Assembly: GCA_033297205.1 (NCBI GenBank)
Contig: MU859352.1
Location: forward strand, 1-29,504
DNA length: 29,504 nt
Direction of reading: 5' to 3'
DNA from: Pseudoneurospora amorphoporcata
Lineage: Eukaryota; Ascomycota; Sordariomycetes; Sordariales; Sordariaceae
Positions within the stretch are counted from its first letter, which is position 1; the number at the start of each line of letters is the position of its first letter. Under the pieces are notes generated by a model that saw only the letters and a program-made list of their open reading frames with translations, did no database searches and was not told the DNA's origin. Made by a program: the position numbers and the translations under genes. This document shows positions 8,767-20,222 of this stretch, one piece after another.

Positions 8767-11399
8767 ACGTGGAAGTGGAAGTGTTGTGTCGAGGCTGGAG
8801 GACGATAATTGAACTTGTTCAACCCCTTTGGCTGTTTTTGCTGGTGGGAAGTGTGCGTGCGTATATGGCTCGTCCATGACGGAAAAGCTGTCATCTTTTG
8901 AGCTGTGGGAGACGAACACAGGTCCTGGAAATTTTTTGTCATTGACGACTGCGCCGTGGGAGCCGGGTCTGTTTGCCGTTGTTTCCAGTGTCTTCTTTGT
9001 TGATGGAAGGTTGCACTTGCAAGATGAGATGGAAGGTGGGTTGGGGTTCCAGCTGAATTCACGACACTCGCTGAAGCAATCTTGGTATGGCAGCCACTAT
9101 CACCTCCACCCTGCCATTACTTGAACGAAAACCCCGCTGCCATCTGGAAAGGGAAATAGGGAAAATGGCGCTCGAGGGAGTTGGACAGCTAAGGCGAGAG
9201 CGTCGAAAGGGATGCCGTCCCTTGGATTCACCGAGAGCACGGTTCGATGAGCGGCATCTCGGGGTCGATCAAGTTTTGGCTAGCGGCGAGAATTGTGTTC
9301 GGAGAGGCCATCTGTATCCTGTCTGTTGGCAGAAGGATCGAGCGCGGGATCGAGACGTGAAGCGGAAGCTTGTCAACGACTTTGCGTGTGTACATGTAAT
9401 GAAGTGACCGGTACGGAACGAGGCAAAGCATTGTGCTCGATGATAAAATTTACGCAACGGAGGGGAGAAGGCTGTTCACGAAGAGACAGGATATCAAATG
9501 TAAAAAGGGAACCAATAGGGGAAGCCGGGAAAAGTCCCTGTCGACTAATAGGCTCAGCCTTGTAACCGAGCTGCCGGTCACTGAGCTTGCGGCTGGAGCC
9601 TCGTGGCAGAGCACCAAAAACATGCTAACAACAAAACAAGCAGCCGCGGGAATCTCGATGCGACCGAAGAAGACTGCCGGCTCGACAACACGATCCCGGA
9701 AGCATGTTCACGTGGCCCATGGTCATTTCGTTGGCTTCGGCAGCCGGACGGGAACTTGGGGAAAAATGCGGGGCAAGCGGGTCTCCATCCGGGGAGTCCC
9801 GGGTCTTGGCGATAACGGTTCCGTGAGCTGCAAGTTCGGATTTGGGGGACAGGCTGCCAGCACGCGCCGGGAAGAGACGGGAGAATGGAACCTGAAGAAA
9901 CACAATCCAGGGGTAAATTCCACTTGGGAGGTTCCCCTGGGAGCCCCGGGGGGGTCCTCAAGGCTCGTCGACAGGGTTCCGCAATGTCCAGAGTGGCTCC
10001 CAATGAGGTCATCGGGTCGAGTCGTGTTGTTCAGTTTGACAGCTTTGTGTCAGAGTGGTGTCCAGTCGGTCCACGATGCTTGACTGTCTGACTGTCCATC
10101 ACTGCAAAGCGGCGTGTCCGAGTCCCGCGGTTGTCGATACGTGTCTCGCTTGCTGTCAGACCGTGAAGGTGGCCGTGGACATGGGATGACAACGAGGGTT
10201 CGGCTCTATAATAACATATACGCCAGAGCCGTAGCCAACCCAGAAACCATCATCACCATGAGTACCGTATTGGCGATGTTGAGCGGTGTGGTCGTGTCAT
10301 GTCGGACCGAGGTCTCTCATCGCGATCCTGACACCCGGATTCCGATCTTTTCCATTTAATGTTCTCCAACAACCCCAACCACGACACATTCGGGGAAGTC
10401 TTGACACATTTGATGTGCACGAGACCCGAGGGCAAGGGTTTGTTTCCATGTTGTCCAACCTTCCCGTACGGGGCTTGCATCGGCATATGGACTCCTCAGC
10501 TCTGGAATTGGCGAGATGGATATGGAATAGCTAGTGGAAGAATGGAAAGGAGGTTGAATTGTTGTTGTCTGGATAGAGTTGAACCTACCAAGCATGCCGT
10601 TACTTGGACAACAACGGAAAGCGAGCAGCATCGATATGTAATATCCAATGTCAAACCATCGATGGGATGACGACACAGCATTCGCGAGTCTCCAGTTCTT
10701 CTCCCAAATGTTGACGACGGCCAAGGCAAATGTGACGGTCCGGCAATGCTAGAGCCGTAGCAGTGGAGCCACCTGGCTGCGGATGGCAAGACGCAAGAAC
10801 CGCGCTCAACAGAGCCGACCAGCAGTGACGCGACACCTACTGACAAGGAAGCGTCGGGAAAATGGCCGCTTGGCGCTTTCCACTCTTTTGAGGATCTGGG
10901 CTGCGGTTGCTGCAAGTGGGCTGTCGTTTAGGAGACAGCTCCCTGCTCAACACCCGGTCGTCAAACCCCACCTTGGACCACTTAGTGAGGGGCACGACGC
11001 AGCTCTTGCTCTGTTTGGCGTCCTGGCCAATGAGAACGCGGCTTGAAGTCGATGCTATGCTCGGCAGCCCCGCTGGCTTACCTACGATCCCTCCACTCCT
11101 TCCTCGTCCTGAACCACTGATCGTTGGGTGTGACCGTTCCCTATTACAGTTTCTCTCGTTCTCTCTTCTTTCCAAATCTCCTGAGCAGGACATCAGCCCT
11201 CCGTCATTACAAATTCCCGCAGTCTGCAGAACCGTAAGTGCTTCCAGTCTGCCCCGTCTTCCTCTCCCTCATACTCGCTTGTGATACCCTCAACTGCCAT
11301 CCCTAGAAAGCGTTCTCGTACTTATCCCACCTTTTTACATCAACAGCTACCCCGCGTCACACACCTTAATCTACATATCAACCAGAGACAACAATCAAA
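8767..11399. other. Intergenic region upstream of the aldolase gene
   Basis: I see no convincing gene. The longest frame (9433-10083, 216 aa, plus) is overlapped by long frames on the other strand and lacks motifs or splice sites. The 11100-11399 part looks like the aldolase promoter and leader: C/T-rich, with a probable 5'-UTR intron at 11234-11306 (donor GTAAGTG, a CTCAACTG branch, acceptor CCTAG). Confidence 0.4.
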
Positions 11400-12886
11400 A
11401 TGGGTGTCTTCGATGTAAGCTTCCTCCTCCTCCTCCTCAACCTGGCAATTGAGAGCTTTGAAGCGCAAGTGATCTAACGGCGATACCCTCAACAGGAGCT
11501 CAACCTGCCCGCTGGCGTCCTCTACGGTACGTTTTGGGCAAGCAAATGCGCTGCCCGATACCGGAACATGAACAAAATCTGATATCTTTCTTACCTCTAG
11601 GCGATGACGTCCTGAAGCTCTTCCAGCACGCTCGCGCGAACGGCTATGCCCTTCCTGCCTGCAACGTCACCTCTTCCTCCACTGTCGTCGCTGCCCTCGA
11701 GGCTGCTCGCGACCAGAAGGCTCCCATCATCCTCCAGACTTCCCAGGGTGGCGCTGCCTACTTCGCCGGCAAGGGCATCAAGGACTCGGCTGAGAAGCGC
11801 GAGGCCTCGGTTGCCGGTGCCATCGCCGCTGCTCACTACATCCGCGCGGTTGCCCCCAGCTACGGCGTTCCCGTCGTTAGTAAGTAGCTTGTCACTGTCG
11901 CTTCAACGCGCGTTTAACATGCTAACATTGGCCTTTAGTCCACACTGACCATTGCGCCAAGAAGCTTCTTCCTTGGCTCGATGGCATGCTCGATGAGGAC
12001 GAGAAGTTCTTCAAGGCGAACGGTGTTCCCCTTTTCTCCTCCCACATGATCGATCTCTCTGGTAAGCTTGGCCCAAACGAATGCGACCACGACCACCAAT
12101 GCGCCAGCCTGCTGACTTCCAATAACAGAGGAGAGCGTTGAGGAGAACATCGAGACCTGCGTCAAGTACCTCAAGCGCATGGCGCCCATGAAGCAGTGGC
12201 TCGAGATGGAGATCGGTATCACCGTACGTCATTATCCGCATGCGCATGCTCCAAAGGCATACAGAAAGCTAACACTTGCAAACAGGGTGGCGAGGAGGAT
12301 GGTGTTGACAACTCCGGCGTTGACAACGCTGCTCTCTACACTCAGCCCGAGGATATCTGGCAGATCGAGCAGGCTTTCCGCCCTATCTCCCCCTACTTCT
12401 CCATTGCCGCTGGCTTCGGGTAAGACGGTATCCTACCCTTTGCTCTCGATGCATTATGACTAACAAATTGACAGCAACGTCCACGGTGTCTACGCCCCTG
12501 GCAACGTCAAGCTCCACCCCGAGCTCCTTGGCAAGCACCAGGCTTACGTCTCCGAGAAGCTTGGCGGTCAGGACAAGAAGCCTGTCTTCTTTGTCTTCCA
12601 CGGTGGTTCCGGCTCCTCCAAGCAGGAGTACCGTGAGGCCATCTCTAACGGTGTCGTCAAGGTCAACGTCGACACTGATCTCCAGTGGGGCTACCTGACC
12701 GGTGTCCGTGACTACATCGTCAACAACATCGACTACCTCAGGACCCAGGTCGGCAACCCCGAGGGCCCCAACAAGCCCAACAAGAAGAAGTACGACCCCC
12801 GCGTCTGGGTTCGCGAGGGTGAGAAGACCATGAAGGCCCGCGTCGAGGAGGCCCTCAAGGACTTCAACGCTTCCGGCACTCTCTAA
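11400..12886 (+). CDS. fba1: Fructose-bisphosphate aldolase, class II (zinc type), 362 aa
   Basis: This glycolytic and gluconeogenic enzyme cleaves fructose 1,6-bisphosphate to dihydroxyacetone phosphate and glyceraldehyde 3-phosphate in the cytosol. There are seven exons: 11400-11414, 11496-11526, 11601-11879, 11939-12061, 12129-12223, 12286-12419 and 12475-12886. All six introns have GT-AG ends, fungal branch points (for example GCTAACATTGG and TCTAAC) and matching phases. Family motifs seen are HTDHCAKK at 110-117 (zinc-binding His), the TGGEEDGVDN loop from about residue 181, VHGVYAPGN with His229, HGGSGS from His268 (phosphate and zinc site), and NVDTDLQW. The length matches the fungal class IIA enzymes (about 360 aa). 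The leader ends ATCAAAATGG, a strong start, and a 5'-UTR intron is likely. Codons are strongly C-ending, as expected for a highly expressed gene. The symbol follows the yeast orthologue FBA1. Confidence 0.97.
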
Positions 12887-14734
12887 ATGTTGAGGCCAAT
12901 GGGTAGCAAAAATGAAATGATTTGATGAGTACACTGCTTGGTTTCGTTCGTGTTTGTAGTGGTTTCCCGTCATTGAGACTGGTTCCATGGCGTATCGGCT
13001 TTGCCGATACTTGGACGTATACTAGCAGGTTGGTTCACGGTGTTTCGGGTGATTTTAGTTACCGACTATGCTTCGAGTCAGATCTGTGATCAGGTTCGTT
13101 GAGGTTATTCAATGCCTTGATGATGATGGATGCTAGCCGGCTGGGTTTGGGATGATAACAAAAAGTAGTACATCTCCAATTGAAAGTTGCCTTCGGGTTT
13201 CTCCAAGTCTGTACACGGACTCTTTAGGCGTTGTTCGATGCACGCGCAAATGGCTTTCTGAAATGAAGTTTCCAAGAGGGAATGCATTGACCTTCCTGAA
13301 CCAGATTTTGGTTTCATCAGCAGATCTGAGGTGCGGAAGTGCTTCTTCTGAATCTTATGAAGAATGCGATTATCTGATTGGTTAGATGGCTAATATGGGG
13401 ACCAGGAATTTCAGAAACTGGCAAAATCAGTTCTAGGGCATTCGAACAGGCTTCTGAAATCGGGTTTCTGAACCTTTCAGACGCCTTTAACCATGCTTGG
13501 ATCTTGTCTTCTTGTGTAATGGAGTATATAAGGAGCAAGTTAGACTTTTCCTTCCAACAACGAGGCACTTCCCTGCGCATGCAGTCTTTGACAGGTTATG
13601 AGCAACCAATTTGGTTCAGTGGTTCTGATGTGAGCGGCGAAACACTCTCTCCGCGTTGGCGGGAGGTCCTGGGTCCGACCCTCATAAGGTCCGCCATCTG
13701 ATGCATACCTTTTCTTCGTCTGAGATTTGTTCTAGACACCAATTTCCACAGACTGTCGGAGCACAGTTCTGCCATTTCTTCCACTGCCGATAGAGCAGTT
13801 TTCCAAACGCTTTAAATACCTGCGTCAATAACGCCGAGAAAAACCTCCTCTTCCCCTTACCGGACGCGGTATGGGGTTCTTTTTTTTTTTGCTATTTCTT
13901 TTCTGTTTTGGATTTCTTGTTTTGGATTTCGAGACCGGCTTGGCTTGTTTGGTGTGTGTGCATGCTGCCGTGCACGACGAGAATGCTCATGTAATGCGAT
14001 GCGATGCGGTTTCCTCATGACGTTTTGCTGATTGATGTGTAGGATACATGAAACCTGTTTTGTTCGGGCAGTTCCTCCTTCCCAGAAAGTGCCACCAACA
14101 TTGCCCGGATCACATGGCTTTTTGGCAACGTCTTGAAGATCTATATTGTTAGGAGATGAGATTATAGGATGGAAGACGACGGTCAAGTTTTAGGAGGCAT
14201 GCACGACAAAGAAGGTACGGGTGGTTCGAGACCTGGTGAGGACCGGTCTTGGACGATGCTTTTATGTATATCAGATTACGGACTGGAAACGATGAGCATT
14301 GAATTTTGCTTTGGTTCTATGCCACGCCGATGGTCTTTTTCAAGGTTGACGGCGACCGTCATCCATCAGCGTGTCCGAGTCTTTGACTGGAATGGGAAGG
14401 CCCATGTTCACAGAAACCCACCGCGTCTTAATCACGATTGACCTAGGCTGGCGTGGGCTTCGTTTTCTGAAGCCGTTTAAACAACTTCAAGCTGATAATG
14501 CTCACCATCACATCTTCCACTTTTGGTACCCAACATGGAGCCAAACAACAAATAAACGGGAACTTTGCGAACAATAATATTGTTATCAAGTTTCCGCCGC
14601 CCAGACGAGGAATTTGTCCGTTATCATTGAGTCCATCTATCATGAATCCTCAATTCAGAAGCCCAGCATGACCAGAAGCAGAAAAGAACAAAGCCCAAAC
14701 TCCATCAATGCAAATGCCATAAAACCCTTGGACG
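12887..14734. other. Intergenic region between convergent genes
   Basis: This is the 3' flank of the aldolase gene and of the minus-strand gene ending at 14735. Open frames reach 107 aa (13378-13701, plus) without motifs or splice sites. The interval 13610-13682 contains A-box- and B-box-like motifs (see the findings). An 11-base T run lies at about 13879-13889. Confidence 0.4.
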
Positions 14735-15457
14735 TTAATGAGAAGAAGAAGGCTTCAAACTGCTGACCATGCCACCGGCCTGATCCTTCAGCCTCTCCCA
14801 GCTATCCATGCTGCTAGGCTCGCTCTCCTTGCTCTCACGCTCCAGCCCATTCAACTGGCGCTTAAGCACATCGATCTGGAACAAGCGGAAGGCGTTCTCG
14901 ATGCGCTGGCGGGAAATCGGATCGCGGGTGATGGTGCTCGTAGCAGCTGCCGAGCCGGTCAAGAGACCCGTCTCTCCGCCGAGCATGGAGCCGCCGAGTG
15001 CGAAGGCCGTATAAGTAGCGATGTCACCCCAGCGCGTGGGGCGGAGGAGCGGTTCTAGGTCTGGTACGGTCTCTATTTATCTCCCTGTTGTATCAGCATC
15101 ATGATCAATCGCATGGAGCGCAGCGAGGGAAAAAAAGGGAAAGGGAAAGGGAAAGGGAAAGGGAAAGAAGGAAAAGATTCAAGACATACCCCTCCGACCA
15201 TTAGCAAACACCACCTCGGTCGGCTTGGACATCATCCTGAAAGCATTGAAGAGCTGTTGGCGATTCTGCCGGATCCGCCAGGCCATGGCGAGCCCGAGAC
15301 CCAGACCGAGCAGAGAACCGACGGTGGCGTGCGTGGACACTTTGGAGGCGGCTTTGCGCAGGCGGGCGCGGTCTTCGGGCTGCAGATCGTGTTGCATGTG
15401 TTTCTCGCCGAGTTCGGCGAGGTCTTTGTTGGGGTGGCCACGGAAGATTGCGAACAT
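14735..15457 (-). CDS. Conserved fungal two-pass membrane protein, probably mitochondrial, 201 aa
   Basis: Exon 1 (15457-15190) joins exon 2 (15072-14735). The 117-nt intron has donor GTATGT, branch GCTGATAC and acceptor AATAG; phases fit (G+AG gives Glu). A nearer CAACAG would run into a stop. The start context is GCCAAAATG. A hydrophobic Gly/Leu-rich segment (THATVGSLLGLGLGLAMAW, about residues 42-60) is followed by basic residues. A second apolar stretch (YTAFALGGSMLGGETGLLTG) lies near residues 108-127, and the C-terminal half is charged and helical, ending in a Ser/Lys-rich tail. The RPTRWGD and LGGETG stretches look like those of uncharacterised fungal membrane proteins; that resemblance is from memory. 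The mitochondrial location is inferred from the short basic N-terminal region and is not certain. The intron contains five copies of a GGGAAA-type unit. Confidence 0.75.
15128..15168. repeat. Short (GGGAAA)n simple repeat inside an intron
   Basis: Five consecutive GGGAAA units, with imperfect A-rich flanks. On the transcribed minus strand this is a CCCTTT pyrimidine tract within the intron of the gene at 14735-15457, between its donor and branch point. Confidence 0.85.
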
Positions 15458-18400
15458 TTTGGCGGCGGCGGGTTGAGTGTGTCAGTTCGTGATAGATGGG
15501 GTAAGGTGTGTTTACTGTGGTAAAGATGGTGATGTCTCAAGCAGTGGTGGTAATGTCGGACATTTGACAAAGCAGCAGATGGCTTCCAATTTATAAACGC
15601 TGCAAAGCTATCGTACAACAAAAGCCGGTTGTCAAGAAGTCGTCATATACCCCATTTCCAACATGCTTCATTCTGCTGCGGAGTCGCTGCTGGTTCAAGG
15701 TCTGGTTGTCGATGTGGTGTTTGAGGTAATGATGATGTAGAATAGAGGACATGCTGCACTGGTGATGTTCCGAGAGGGCCGGTGGAGATGTCATGATGTC
15801 ACTGCACTCTCTGCTTGGAGTGTACGAGATATTGTTAGTGCAACAGGCTGCGGAAGCCTGTAACAATTGGGGTGTCTAGTCAAATTGGACGTTAACAATT
15901 ACGGGGCCCCACGCCGGTCCCGGCTACGAATCACCGAGCACCGGCGTGTCGTGGGGTTGCGCGGTCCGTGGCTGGAGGCGTTTCGTTTTCGCTTCCTTCT
16001 TTGCACCTTCTTCACTTCTTCTTTGCCGAAAACTGTGTTTTAGCTGGGTTCTGGAAATCATTTTCCACTTCAACCGAACAAGCCACAAATCAAGCATTCC
16101 CCATATTATTGGGATCAAATCACTTTCGTCTCGGATGATGTATTGCACACCGTCAAGACTGCACGTCCGTTGCCATCGACGACCACCACACGAAAGGAAC
16201 AAGCCACGTTCCGCATTCCACCTTGCAGTTCAAAGGTCCTTTTTGGGGAATACGTCCGGAAAAGACATGGAAGCAAACAAACCTTGACCTTATATTTTTA
16301 GGTAAGCGTTGTCGGCTGTGTTTCTTTTTATCAATGTTTGCTTCCATCCTTCCTAGTAACGCTCCTTACGAACGTCTTGTCAGGTCATTCCAGGCTGCGT
16401 ATAACCGATTCCGGGGCTCTGGGATTTGTGATGCCGGTGAATGGGTCGACAGAAGAATAGCAGATTCATGTCCAAAACATCCGGGGGAGGTCTGTCAGAT
16501 ATCGTCGCCAGCTCGCTAGTTCTGACCAATGGATATGTCGCTGACCTTCTTTGCTCCAGTATCACGATCCTGTTTGCTGTCCATTACTCGCACCGACCAG
16601 TCCCGACGGGAACAACCGCTTTAGGCTCTCTTACCGACGAATCTTCAGCCCCCAAATGCAACGACTGTTGCTTTCTCACACCACAAGCATGTGGCCATGC
16701 TGAACAAACAGAGGGGGAGGCATACCTATCTGGCGGCAACAAGGCTTTCCGACAGGACTCTCGGTGTCTTGCTGAGAAATCCGACTCGGCATGACAACCA
16801 GTTCTGGCCATGACATCGACATATGCCCAAGTCGAGCACATCGACCGCCAACAACTCCAATGTCGTCTCTTGTAAGGTGCTAGAGCCCGCTAGAGCGGAT
16901 GACAGCGTGCTTCACTGACGGCCGACTCGCTCACCGGTTGCCCAAACCGAGTCGTCGCACTTCGCACTTGAAGATCGCCCAGGATGCAACGTGAAGTCCG
17001 AATAAAGATGGTGCACAGAGGATATATATCTTCTAAGCACTATACCCGTTACATTCCTCCTCCATGCACGTCAGCCGCGCAAGCGGCGCAAGCGCTGAGT
17101 GAGGTTGCAACCAGTTGACCACGGGCGGCGCGGTCGCACAAGCGAACACATGGTTCTTGGAGGGTTCTGGAAGGACTTCCGAACCAAAGGCCGCCTGTTG
17201 CAGTGCATGAGACGGACAGGCGCCATGCGCGTCATCAGGTCTCCCCGTTGGATTTTGTGCAAGCTGAGAAGCATTCTCCGGCTACCCATTCTCGACGTTG
17301 GACAACCAAGAGATACGATGGAGGTTGGAGGGCTCGGGATGTTGACCCGATGGACTTAAGCTATTACTGCTTCTTCGCCAGAGGTAGCTATTCCCGGATT
17401 CGACGAGGCTCTGTGCGCTTTGGTGGTAGTAGGCGGCTAGGGTCTCAAAAGACTGCAACGATGGACGGACACCAAGCTCCAATTTGGAGAACGTCTCAAC
17501 ATGGAAGTTTAACCGAGCATCAATCAAGACAACTTGGGAACTCGTCGTTGCATCATTGACTGACGACCGACACTCTCCGTTCTGAACCGCCGCCGCCGCA
17601 ACGCCGCCTCGGATTCCCGAGAAACCGGGCCGCTCCCGGTAGCATCAACATGTCGGGGAGCAGTGCGGCGCAGCAAACGCGACGCCTTTGGCGAGGTCGG
17701 CGACCAGAAACGTCCTACGTTTCCCTCGCACGCTCAGTGGCGCTCTACGCCGTAGTTATACAGGACGTTAGAGCCCTCTTTCCTGCACGGTTGTGGAGGC
17801 CAGGTTTCTGCCCACCAGGCTGTCGGGATTACACTCGGACCAAGGGATTGTTCTGCTCGAGATTTGTGTGGCGCGTTTCACGTCAGGCAGCTATCATTAA
17901 CACTTCGCATGGTGGTCGTTACTGAGCAAACACGTTCTCGTGGCGTTTCTTCTCGTCAAGTTTACCCAAATTTTGGGAAACAGTCCCCGGTGTTTCCAAG
18001 TGCTACAGACATGGGGACGGACGACAAGGCAAAAATCCTTGTCCGGCGGCTAGAAACTTGAAATTTTTCATGACCCAGATACCCACGATACGAACTTTTG
18101 ACTCAGATGCAGCTTTGCAAGGGCGTTGTTTGAGTAAATACTCCGATCACATCTTCCAAGGGTGGCTTGCATACGAAGTCCGATTGTCTACGGCTTGTCT
18201 CACTTGGCACTGGGCAAATCATTGATGGACTGTCCGCTCAAAGAAGAAAGTGACAAGCAAAAGAAGAAAAGGAAAGCCGTGCAGTCGGTAAAACTTTTCG
18301 GCACACTGTCTCAACGGAACGCAGTCCGACTTCAATGGCAATCGATCGTCGAAACAACAACCGGAGTTCGGGAAATCGACAAGATGAAGATCATCTCGCA

Positions 18401-20222
18401 AAGGAAAAATGAAAGAGCAAACATGGTGCGATGCTCCATTACCGGTGCCTCGGAAACTTGGGTCTTTCTCATTTCTTTGACGATTCCAAAACGTGCCGGG
18501 ACGACGACGACAACGACAAGAACAACGGGAACAATTCAAAGGGAGAGTGCACCCTCATACGATGGCGCACCGTTGGAGTTACTAAAAGTGGCCCTCGAGA
18601 ACCGCCACAACGTCAGCGTTGCAGCAGCAAGGTGCAAGCCCCGATTCGGTCATGGTTCAGCCCTTCTGCATGTAACTGAATGTACACGCATTTGCAACCC
18701 TCCGGAATATCTTTCTTGCTCGCAAGTGATCACGGCCTGTGATAGTGATGATCATGATAGGGCTCAGCTGGGCCTTTACTGCTGGACTTTTGCGCGATGG
18801 GACCCGGTTGGCCATGTTTCTTATCAATCTTGTCAATCAATATCTGTACATGCCCTTGCCATTCACTCGGGGTTAGCTGACGCTATTCCCACCTGGGCAT
18901 GGTTCCGGCCCCCAATGATGCATGCTGGACGGCTCAAGTCTTCAACGCTAACCCTTCCGAGGCAGTAACAAGGATGGACCGATCGACCAATCCATATTTC
19001 ACACTATGCCCTATGTATAAGCGACTTACAAGCCACTTGCTGCCTTATTGCGAACAGCAATCCCCGAGAATGGGACGTCTTGGTATTTGGACTGAGAAGA
19101 GCAACACATATAAGCCAGTGTGAGTCTTGCGATACTGTGATAAGAAAGAGCTCGAACGGCAAGAGAGGAGGTGGGGGAGGGAGCAAAAGGTTCATAAAAG
19201 GAGACGACAAGCCTCAAAAACTGTCACTGTCAAGCAAGCTCGAGGAGAATGTCACAGTTCAATGATCCGAGAATAGGGAATTCAGGGGCGTTACCGAGCC
19301 ACCAGAAAACCGTTGACATGCTTGCAGATATTGACTGTGCGTTGACTAAAATACCAATCATGTCCCATCAAGAACACCGCCGCCGGCTTCAAGCATCTTC
19401 TTGCCGGTTAGTCGCCCGGAGGATCTCGTCGTTACCATCTAGCTGCCAACTTTACACGTCTCGCACGCATCGTGGGGGCAGAGCAGCTTTGCATAGTGCC
19501 TAGTGTCCGACAACCATGATAAACCCACGTTGTCTCACTCGTTGATAGTCCGAATGTCACCCTTCCCATCACAGTTTTCCATCACAGTCACCAGCGGCTC
19601 ACACGATCCGATACGCCTCAGTCAACTACTACGCTCGCCTAACATCGACACTCTAAACATACCTCGAATCCAAGACAATTGTGTGAGCGGATAGTAGCAA
19701 CAGAGAGGCACAGACAAGCGGGTGACGAGACCGGAGAGGGAGACAGCATACTTGGATCGGCATCGACGGCAAGGCATGCACATGCATATTTGGTGGAGGC
19801 GTTTCTAACGGAAGACACGGAATACACGGACTATCTCTTCGGGTCATCAGCGACTCGGCGGCACTGCAACACATCTGCAAGTCATGGGTGTCGACCCTGA
19901 TGGGTGGGTGGTCAGAAACGAGCCTGAGACTCAACTATTCAACACACCAACTGAGACTGGATACATTCCGGAGGCTCGGCAACCTCCAGCGATTTATTCA
20001 TAAGGACTTCGACTGGAAATTTTCTTCGGCCCGTTCCTGTCAACACAAGTCGTGCCACATCGGATCTATTGTCTGCCTGTCATCTTCCTTCAGGCACATT
20101 CTCGCTTCATCATTCCCGTCTTATATCAGCTTCCACCCAGCTCATAGCTGCAGGAATCACTCCTCTTCTACTCCCATTACACCACAAGCACACAAGCCCA
20201 GTCATCAAGACTTCACATCAAA
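15458..20222. other. 4.8-kb interval without a convincing gene
   Basis: Both strands carry only short overlapping frames. The longest (18162-18968, 268 aa, plus) begins at GTG, not ATG, and reads as low-quality sequence (a Thr/Arg run, no motif). No tRNA, splice-supported exon chain or terminal-repeat element could be read here by eye. The base composition is near that of the neighbouring intergenic DNA. The final 150 bases are the C/A-rich leader of the gene at 20223. Confidence 0.4.

Noticed and set aside
9433..10083. 216-aa plus-strand open frame upstream of the aldolase gene
   Set aside because: No motif, compositionally erratic, overlapped by long frames on the opposite strand, and it lies in the promoter-side intergenic region.
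12383..12988. 201-aa minus-strand frame across the aldolase exons
   Set aside because: It is the antisense shadow of a certain gene with strong codon bias.
14220..14240. GGTTCGAGACC, a perfect B-box-like string
   Set aside because: The flanking stem does not pair and no A box or cloverleaf is found at proper distance.
18162..18968. 268-aa plus-strand open frame
   Set aside because: It begins at GTG with no good ATG context, contains a Thr/Arg low-complexity run and has no recognisable domain.
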